A stretch of DNA of 6,671 bases from Caldilineaceae bacterium (GTDB taxonomy: Bacteria; Chloroflexota; Anaerolineae; Caldilineales; Caldilineaceae), in NCBI GenBank assembly GCA_015494005.1, contig WGCB01000524.1:1-6671 (forward strand). Direction: 5' to 3'. Positions 1 to 4,896 of this stretch are shown one piece after another. The notes beneath the pieces were generated by a model that was not told the DNA's origin, ran no database searches, and saw only the letters and a program-made list of their open reading frames with translations. Position 1 is the first letter of the stretch, and each line of letters opens with the position of its first letter. The translations under genes were made by a program, and so were the position numbers.

Positions 1-804
1 GGGATCGTTTTCCAGGTCCGCCAGGATCACCGGGCTCTCCTGCTGGGCGAGCCACTCGTCCAAGGAGCGATGGCCGTTCGGGGCCGTCCAGCTTCCTGCC
101 CCATTCACCAGGGGACGCCCCACGTTGGCGTGGACCGTTTCCTCCTGGCCGTCGCCTCTCAGGACGATCTCTGCTCCCTCCGCATCGCTGATCAGGGCGC
201 TGTGGTGAAGCACCAGGGTGAGCAGGCTCTCCAGGTCCAAGGATTTTTCGATGACCTCGCCCAGCTGATCCACCGTGTCCAGCAGCTTGCGGTGGCGCCG
301 GTCGAACTCCACCAGGGCGGCCCCCAGCAGACCAAACAGGTTGTAGAAAAGGAGCAGAGCCATGAGCTCCGCCGCGCTGAAGAAGAGCTCGGGGCTGGCC
401 TCCGGAGCCCGGGCCTGGACAAGCAGGTCCACCAGCCGGGGGGTGAAGAGGGCCGTGCTGGCCAGAGAAACCATCAGAGCCCCGTCTCGGCCGTAGCGGT
501 AACCGGCCCAGAGGATCGGGAGCAGATAGAGATAGCGGTACACCGCGAAGAGTGGCTGGCTGCGGTCCACGGCCAGGTAAGCCGCCAGGGTGATGGCCAG
601 GAAAGCCACCGCGATGGCCACCGCAGGAAAATATCGCGAGGTTTTTCGGCTGCTCAACCCCAGGGCGCGCTCCAGTTCCTCGCCCAGGGCAGCATCCGGC
701 CGCTTCCCCGCATCGCGGACCGTCCGCGCCCCTGGGTCGGGGATAGAGCTAGAATTGAGTCGGGGTTTCGCCTGCATGGTCGGTGCCTGAAAAAGGTCTT
801 CCAT
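1..804 (-). CDS. Membrane-anchored sensor protein, N-terminal part (probable histidine kinase; 4 TM + start of GAF)
   Basis: The 268 codons visible encode the N-terminus of a longer protein; the frame is open to the left edge. After a polar stretch of about 55 residues there are hydrophobic segments at roughly 60-79, 86-101, 107-122 and 144-165, consistent with four membrane helices. A charged linker that could form a coiled coil follows (about 168-190). From about 190 the sequence (DLESLLTLVLHHSALISDAEG) resembles the first helix and strand of a GAF domain. A 4-TM module with the YLLPILWAGYRYG-like loop followed by GAF is common in bacterial sensor histidine kinases, which is my inference; the kinase core itself lies outside the window, so a GGDEF or phosphatase output cannot be excluded. 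The start at 804 is the only ATG/GTG/TTG after the in-frame stop at 856-858 apart from the internal ATG at 777; neither has a clear Shine-Dalgarno sequence. The gene begins 80 bases after the CPBP gene. Confidence 0.72.
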   Translation of the reverse strand, partial: MEDLFQAPTMQAKPRLNSSSIPDPGARTVRDAGKRPDAALGEELERALGLSSRKTSRYFPAVAIAVAFLAITLAAYLAVDRSQPLFAVYRYLYLLPILWAGYRYGRDGALMVSLASTALFTPRLVDLLVQARAPEASPELFFSAAELMALLLFYNLFGLLGAALVEFDRRHRKLLDTVDQLGEVIEKSLDLESLLTLVLHHSALISDAEGAEIVLRGDGQEETVHANVGRPLVNGAGSWTAPNGHRSLDEWLAQQESPVILADLENDP

Positions 805-822
805 TTGCTCTGACCGGCCCGG

Positions 823-846
823 GACACATCCCCAGACACGTCCCCA
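823..846. repeat. 12-bp tandem direct repeat ahead of the sensor gene
   Basis: Two adjacent 12-base units, GACACATCCCCA (823-834) and GACACGTCCCCA (835-846), differ at one position. They end 18 bases upstream of the proposed sensor start at 804. Adjacent direct repeats in a short leader can be regulator-binding sites, but no binding protein can be named from the sequence. Confidence 0.6.
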
Positions 847-865
847 GATGGGATGCTATCGAGGC

Positions 866-884
866 CGGCTGCCAGCGCCAGCCG
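866..884 (-). terminator. Hairpin just after the CPBP stop codon (possible weak terminator)
   Basis: A perfect 6-bp stem (CGGCTG at 866-871 and CAGCCG at 879-884) encloses a 7-base loop and starts immediately after the stop codon of the CPBP gene (885-887). On the transcribed strand it is not followed by a run of T, so it is not a textbook intrinsic terminator. It may instead protect the 3' end, attenuate read-through into the sensor gene, or be a chance product of high GC. Confidence 0.35.
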
Positions 885-1781
885 CTAGAACCACTGGAGC
901 AGGAAGACTTGAAAGATCGTGTTGCAGATGACGCTGCTCAGGATGGTGCCGTCCTTGGCGTAGAGCAGCCCGTTCACCAGGGCCATCAACAGGGGGCCCA
1001 GGACGTACACGGCCAGGATCACCGGTGCCTGGATGAAGGGCGTGATCACCAGATAGATGACCAGATTGAGCAGGGCGGTGACGAAGAGAGCCGCCCACAG
1101 GCCGAGACGTTGCCGCCGGTAGAGCTGGTGGAAGAGGATGCGCCGAAAAAGCAGCTCCTCGCCCAGGGCCCGCACCCCCAGGATGTAGACCAGGTAGCGC
1201 AGGAACAAGGAGGGCGAAACGCCGAACAGAACCGGCGCGTTGCTGAAGTCCGTGGCGAAGTAGAGCTCAAAGAGGACGAAAACTCCGCCGGCCAGACCGG
1301 CCAGGACGCGGGGTGCCCACCAGCCAGGCTGGGACCAAATGGCCGGTCGCGGCTCGCGCTGCCCCAGCCAGGCTCGGAGCAGCAGCCCCCAGCCCAGGAT
1401 CACCAGCAGAGCGCCGGCCGCCACCAGGCCCAGGTTCGGCGCGTTCTCGATCCCCAGCAGCGTCCGCTGGGTGGCCGGCATGGAGAGGATCACACCGCCC
1501 GCCAGGAGCCCGAAGGCCGCGAGGGCTCGCAGCCATCCCCGCTGGAGCCCCCCGCTCAGATGGGTCATGCTCACCGCCGCGAAGAGGGCGCCGATGCTCC
1601 CACCGGCCAGGTACCAGCTGGCGCTACGCTGGGCCAGGGGGGCCTGCTGGATGCCGGCCAGGATCAGGAGAGCCCCGGCCACGGTGACCAGGCCCACCAG
1701 GGCGCGGTTCAGGTCCTGGGCCTTTCCTTCCCGCACCCGGGTCTGCCAATCATCATGGACGAGAACGTTTTTCAGGGTCAT
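885..1781 (-). CDS. CPBP-family (CAAX protease/Abi-like) intramembrane protein with degenerate active site
   Basis: A 298-residue polytopic membrane protein with about eight hydrophobic segments (around 26-46, 58-74, 84-102, 116-135, 157-174, 188-204, 227-246, 250-273). Family membership rests on the EExxxR signature: E208, E209 and R213 in ALGEELLFRR. CPBP proteins normally have two later motifs, an FxxxH and an HxxxN/D, roughly 30 and 80 residues after the glutamates. Here those positions appear to hold N239 (in TALLN) and N287/Q291 (in CNTIFQ), so the expected histidines are absent. It may therefore be a non-proteolytic member or use other ligands. The start at 1781 is the only ATG/GTG/TTG downstream of the in-frame stop at 1953-1955, although no Shine-Dalgarno sequence precedes it. 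A consensus-like promoter lies upstream (1952-1981), so the gene probably has its own transcript. Family functions range from prenyl-protein processing to bacteriocin immunity; substrate and role here are unknown. Confidence 0.82.
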   Translation of the reverse strand: MTLKNVLVHDDWQTRVREGKAQDLNRALVGLVTVAGALLILAGIQQAPLAQRSASWYLAGGSIGALFAAVSMTHLSGGLQRGWLRALAAFGLLAGGVILSMPATQRTLLGIENAPNLGLVAAGALLVILGWGLLLRAWLGQREPRPAIWSQPGWWAPRVLAGLAGGVFVLFELYFATDFSNAPVLFGVSPSLFLRYLVYILGVRALGEELLFRRILFHQLYRRQRLGLWAALFVTALLNLVIYLVITPFIQAPVILAVYVLGPLLMALVNGLLYAKDGTILSSVICNTIFQVFLLQWF

Positions 1782-1951
1782 GGTGCGCCGTTGAGCAAGA
1801 GAGAGCGCCTGTTCGAGGATCTGGGCTGCTCTGGGGCCGCCATCGCGACAGGTTGATGGGTGACTTCCTGGAAGCTGCCCCAGCGGGCTTGGGGTCCCAA
1901 GGCCGGAAACCGAACAGGCGGAGCGCCGCGGTTTACGGCGAGATTGAGCCC

Positions 1952-1981
1952 ATTATAACAATGGAGAGGGCAATTCGGCAA
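1952..1981 (-). promoter_or_regulatory. Probable sigma70-type promoter for the CPBP gene
   Basis: Read on the minus strand there is a perfect TATAAT (1952-1957) and a TTGCCG -35 element (1976-1981) separated by 18 bases. It lies in the only AT-richer patch between genes and points toward the CPBP gene. The transcription start would fall near 1945, giving a leader of about 160 bases before the start codon at 1781. Confidence 0.6.
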
Positions 1982-1995
1982 TCGGTAGTACCAAT
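1981..1995. repeat. Inverted repeat abutting the -35 box (candidate operator)
   Basis: The sequence ATCGGTA-G-TACCAAT is a 7-bp inverted repeat with one mismatched pair around a single central base. It overlaps the last base of the proposed -35 element and lies between that promoter and the end of the DinB-like gene. Size and position suit an activator or repressor half-site pair, but the regulator is unknown. Confidence 0.4.
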
Positions 1996-2028
1996 GGGTG
2001 ACAGCTTCCCGGACCCAGGCCCCCCTGC

Positions 2029-2550
2029 TCACCTGCCAGGAGCCTGCTGGGAGGCCCACCAGCGCCGGATCTCCTCCCCATGCCGCCGGTCGTGGCGGGC
2101 CAGCTGATGGACGATGTGAGCCGGGCTCACCCAGATCGGTGCTTCCTCGGGCCCACCCAGCCGATGCACCGCAAAGAGGGCCTCCTCCGGCAGGTTGGCC
2201 AGGGTCCAGCCTGTCTCCTCCCGCATCCAGACCAGCTCGTTCAGGACCTCCCGCCAGGGCCAGCCGTGGCGTTTCCGGGCCTGCTGCCGGTTGAACAGAG
2301 CATCCTGGCAGAAGTGCGCCGCCAAGTAGAGCGCCCCGTCCCGGACCGGGTCGCCCTGGGTGAGCCGCTGCAGCCCGGTGAGTAGGCGATCCTCCCAGGC
2401 GGCGATGTGCCCGCACAGCTCCTGGACGCTCCAGGGGCCCACCGCGCCGGGCATCTGCCGGGCCTCCTCCGGCAGGCGCCCCAGGATGGCGTAGAGCTCC
2501 GCCCGGGCCTGGGCCAGCTCCTCCAGGAGGGCGGCCTTGGACGTGGGCAT
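2029..2550 (-). CDS. DinB/ClbS (DfsB)-like four-helix-bundle protein
   Basis: A 173-residue soluble protein of the DinB/YfiT-like superfamily, whose members are four-helix bundles that often bind a divalent metal through histidines. The N-terminus (MPTSKAALLEELAQARAEL) matches the opening of ClbS/DfsB-type members. The first helix region is followed by the typical W-S-V-Q-E-L-C-G-H-I-A-A-W-E segment with H48. Later histidines are H79 and the cluster H145, H148, H153, H157 in the last helix, which includes the family-like HxxxxHxxxH spacing. The likely metal ligands are H48 with two of the C-terminal ones, an inference from family architecture. Start choice: 2550 gives the family-like N-terminus; an in-frame ATG at 2574, two bases past the proline dehydrogenase stop, would add eight residues. 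Neither has a good Shine-Dalgarno sequence, so translation may be coupled to the gene before it. Function is unknown; relatives include thiol-dependent transferases, damage-induced proteins and the colibactin self-protection protein ClbS. Confidence 0.8.
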   Translation of the reverse strand: MPTSKAALLEELAQARAELYAILGRLPEEARQMPGAVGPWSVQELCGHIAAWEDRLLTGLQRLTQGDPVRDGALYLAAHFCQDALFNRQQARKRHGWPWREVLNELVWMREETGWTLANLPEEALFAVHRLGGPEEAPIWVSPAHIVHQLARHDRRHGEEIRRWWASQQAPGR

Positions 2551-2576
2551 GGCGGGAAAAATGGGGCCGGCCATGG

Positions 2577-3536
2577 CTAGCGTCGCACCAGATTGGAGAG
2601 GAAGAACCAAAGATTGGTCGGTCGCTCCGCCAGCCGGCGCATGAAGTAGGGATACCATTCGGTGCCGTAGGGCACGTAGACCCGCACCGGGTAGCCCTCC
2701 GCCACCAGCTGCTCCTGCAGGTCCCGACGGATGCCGTAGAGGAGCTGGAACTCCAGGGCGCCCTGGGGGAGGCCCTGCTCCTGGGCTGTGGCCTTGGCGT
2801 GCTGGATGCGGGCCTCGTCGTGGGTGGCGATGGCCGGGATGGGCGGGAAGCGCCCGTCCTCGCTGACCCGGGGCGCACCGGCGGCCAGGGCCCCGGCCAC
2901 CAGCCGGTCCGCCAGGATGTCGAACTGCCGGTCCACTGTCCGCTTGTCCTGGAAGGCCACCTCCGGCGGCTCCAGGTAGGCGCCTTTGACCAGCCGCACC
3001 CGGGCCTGCATGGCCATGAGCTGGTCCAGATCCGCCTCGCTTCGCCGCAGGTAGGACTGGATCACCACCCCCACGTTGTCGAAACCCTCCTGACGCATCT
3101 CCCGGTAGAGGCCCAGGGTGAGCTCCACCAGGGGAGAGTCCTCCATGTCGATGCGCACGAAGTTGTGCATCTCCTGGGCCCGGGCCAGGATGCGCCGCAG
3201 GTGCTCCCGGCAGAGGTCCTCGTCCAGCTCGGCCCCGATCTGGCTCAGCTTGATGGAGACATTGGAGCGCACCCCGGCCTCCTCGATGCGCTCCAGGATG
3301 TGCAGGATGTCCTCCGTGGCCTGCCGGGCCTGGGTGGCATCTCGGGTGTGCTCCCCCAGGTGATCCAGGGTGGCCAGGATGCCCTTGGCGTTCAGCTCCC
3401 GGATGGCCCGGATGGCATCGTCCGGCGTCTCCCCGGCCACGAAGCGCCGGGCGGTCTGCTTGGTCACAGGGGCTTTGGTGACCAGGGCCCGGGCCCAGCC
3501 AGCCTGGGAGAGGTAGATGAGCGAGCTGCGCAGCAT
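2577..3536 (-). CDS. Proline dehydrogenase (monofunctional, FAD-dependent)
   Basis: A 319-residue enzyme that oxidises L-proline to pyrroline-5-carboxylate, passing electrons via FAD to the quinone pool; members are usually peripherally membrane-bound. Length fits the single-domain bacterial form rather than bifunctional PutA. The beta-barrel motifs appear in order: NVSIKLSQIG (92-101), DMED (130-133), VIQSYLRR (158-165), RLVKGAYLEP (181-190), IATHDEA (236-242), EFQLLYG (262-268) and the C-terminal YGTEWYPYFMRRLAERP, whose R300-R301 pair corresponds to the arginines that bind the proline carboxylate. The start at 3536 is fixed by a strong AAGGAGG element five bases upstream. It follows the M20D amidohydrolase by 56 bases and precedes the DinB-like gene closely, suggesting one transcript. 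The partner pyrroline-5-carboxylate dehydrogenase is not in the window, so it must be encoded elsewhere if the pathway is complete. Often named putA, prodh or fadM; I leave the symbol open. Confidence 0.95.
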   Translation of the reverse strand: MLRSSLIYLSQAGWARALVTKAPVTKQTARRFVAGETPDDAIRAIRELNAKGILATLDHLGEHTRDATQARQATEDILHILERIEEAGVRSNVSIKLSQIGAELDEDLCREHLRRILARAQEMHNFVRIDMEDSPLVELTLGLYREMRQEGFDNVGVVIQSYLRRSEADLDQLMAMQARVRLVKGAYLEPPEVAFQDKRTVDRQFDILADRLVAGALAAGAPRVSEDGRFPPIPAIATHDEARIQHAKATAQEQGLPQGALEFQLLYGIRRDLQEQLVAEGYPVRVYVPYGTEWYPYFMRRLAERPTNLWFFLSNLVRR

Positions 3537-3538
3537 GG

Positions 3539-3548
3539 CCTCCTCCTT
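3539..3548 (-). promoter_or_regulatory. Strong Shine-Dalgarno site of the proline dehydrogenase gene
   Basis: On the minus strand the bases read AAGGAGGAGG directly before CC-ATG, placing AAGGAGG five bases from the start codon at 3536. It is the best ribosome binding site in the window and decides the start, excluding the long upstream extension of the same frame. Confidence 0.85.
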
Positions 3549-3592
3549 GAGGTGGATGCGGGGTGGATCGAGACGGGACAGGCCCCGGGGGC

Positions 3593-4819
3593 CTACGCCT
3601 GCGTCCGGTGCAGGTACGCCAGGGCGGCGCTGGCGAGCAGGGCCACCCCGGTGGGCAGCATCCGCTCGTCGAAGTCGAAGGTGGGGCTGTGATGGGGGCT
3701 GTGCCAGCCCTTCTCCGGGTCCGACGCCCCCACCAGGATGAAGCAGCCCGGCGCCCGGTTCAGGAACTCGGACATGTCCTCCCCCACCATCATGGGCGGG
3801 ATCTGGACCACCTGCTCCGGGTCCACGATGCGCCGAGCCACCTGCTGCATGAGCGCCGCCCCCTCCTCGGAGTTGATGGTGGCCGGCACACCGCCCAGGA
3901 CCTGGAATTCCGCCTGGGCGCCGAAGGCCTGGGCCACGCCCTGGGCGATCTCGTCGATGCGCCGGTGGAGCAGGGCCTGGACCTCCGGGTCGAAGCTGCG
4001 CACGGTCCCCTCCAGGTCCGCCCGCTCCGCGATGACGTTGCCCACTGTGCCGCTGTGGAAGGAGCCCACCGTGACCACCGCGGTGGCCACCGGGTCCACG
4101 TTCCGGGCCACGATGCTCTGCAGGGCCACCACGATCTGGCTGGCCACCAGGGTGGCGTCGATGGTCTCGTGGGGCATGGCGCCATGCCCGCCCTTCCCCA
4201 TGACCCGCAGCACGAACTTGTCCGCTGCAGCCCACAGAGGGCCGGGCTGGGCCACCACCTGGTTCAAGGGCAGCTGGCTCCAGAGGTGCAGGCCGAAGGC
4301 GGCGCTGGGCCTGGGATTCTCCAGCGCGCCGTCGGCGATCATGGAGAGGGCGCCGCCCAGCCCCTCCTCCGCTGGCTGGAAGACCAGCTTGACCCGGCCG
4401 GGGATCTCCTCCCGGCGCCGGGCCAGGAGCTCGGCCACGCCCATGCCGATGGCGGTGTGGCCGTCGTGGCCACAGGCGTGCATGACCCCCGGGTGCTGGG
4501 AGCGGTAGGGGACGTCGTTCTCCTCCTGGATGGGCAGGGCGTCCATGTCGAAGCGCAGGAGGACCGTGGGCGCGTCCTCCGGGATCCCCTCGCCCTCCAC
4601 CAGGGCCACCACGCCGGTCTTGCCCACGCCGGTGCTCACCTCCAGCCCCAGCTCCCGCAGGTGATCCGCCACCACGCCGGCCGTGCGCACCTCCTGGAAG
4701 CCCAGCTCCGGGTGCATGTGGAAATCCCGGCGCCAGGCCACCAGCTTGGGATAGAGCTCCTCCGCTTCCGCTTTGATGGTCTCGAAATCTGTCACGTTGT
4801 CTGTTCTGTTTTCGTCCAT
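3593..4819 (-). CDS. M20D-family amidohydrolase (N-acyl-amino-acid/hippurate hydrolase type)
   Basis: A 408-residue cytoplasmic metalloenzyme of the M20D peptidase group, which cleaves amide bonds of N-acyl amino acids (hippurate, N-acetyl-amino acids, IAA-amino-acid conjugates). Typical motifs occur in order: WRRDFHMHPELGFQE (29-43), RFDMDALPI (89-97), MHACGHDGH with C116 and H118, QPAEEG with E151-E152, GLHLW with H178, and near the C-terminus HHSPTFDFDE with H377. C116, H118, E152, H178 and H377 correspond to the metal-binding set of the family. GKGGHGAMPH (208-217) marks the start of the inserted dimerisation domain, running to about 310. There is no signal peptide. The start at 4819 gives a normal family N-terminus and has an AAAGG element nine bases upstream; the reading frame stays open far upstream only because it runs as a shadow through the helicase gene. 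It follows the helicase by 77 bases and precedes proline dehydrogenase by 56. The exact substrate cannot be read from the sequence. Confidence 0.93.
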   Translation of the reverse strand: MDENRTDNVTDFETIKAEAEELYPKLVAWRRDFHMHPELGFQEVRTAGVVADHLRELGLEVSTGVGKTGVVALVEGEGIPEDAPTVLLRFDMDALPIQEENDVPYRSQHPGVMHACGHDGHTAIGMGVAELLARRREEIPGRVKLVFQPAEEGLGGALSMIADGALENPRPSAAFGLHLWSQLPLNQVVAQPGPLWAAADKFVLRVMGKGGHGAMPHETIDATLVASQIVVALQSIVARNVDPVATAVVTVGSFHSGTVGNVIAERADLEGTVRSFDPEVQALLHRRIDEIAQGVAQAFGAQAEFQVLGGVPATINSEEGAALMQQVARRIVDPEQVVQIPPMMVGEDMSEFLNRAPGCFILVGASDPEKGWHSPHHSPTFDFDERMLPTGVALLASAALAYLHRTQA

Positions 4820-4832
4820 GTTCCCGCGCCTT

Positions 4833-4851
4833 TGTGGGTAGTGTGGGTAGT
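4833..4851. repeat. Two perfect copies of a 9-bp tandem repeat
   Basis: GTGGGTAGT occurs twice in a row (4834-4842 and 4843-4851), with one more matching base on the left. It lies in the 77-base gap between the helicase stop and the amidohydrolase start, just upstream of that gene's ribosome binding site. It may be a slippage product or a binding site. Confidence 0.5.
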
Positions 4852-4896
4852 TGAAGACTGGGTGGTTGAGCCGAAACTCGCGGTCGCCCTGGGTAC

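Noticed and set aside
70..813. Plus-strand frame of 247 residues opposite the sensor gene
   Set aside because: It has no recognisable domain and is antisense to a minus-strand frame with membrane helices and a GAF-like start.
783..1856. Plus-strand frame of 357 residues opposite the CPBP gene
   Set aside because: Composition is Gln/Gly/Pro/Glu-rich with no domain; the minus strand encodes a coherent membrane protein with the EExxxR motif.
1982..2028. Intrinsic terminator after the DinB-like gene
   Set aside because: The stretch is GC-rich after the stop at 2029-2031, but I find no stable hairpin followed by a T tract on the minus strand.
1778..2878. Minus-strand frame of 366 residues spanning the DinB-like gene and the gap after it
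   Set aside because: It is Ser/Arg/Pro-rich shadow coding over the proline dehydrogenase and DinB-like genes. Only its last 21 codons lie in a gap, and these are treated as a possible leader ORF.
3537..4235. Extension of the proline dehydrogenase frame upstream to give 552 residues
   Set aside because: The extra part is low-complexity shadow coding over the amidohydrolase. The strong ribosome binding site at 3539-3548 fixes the start at 3536.
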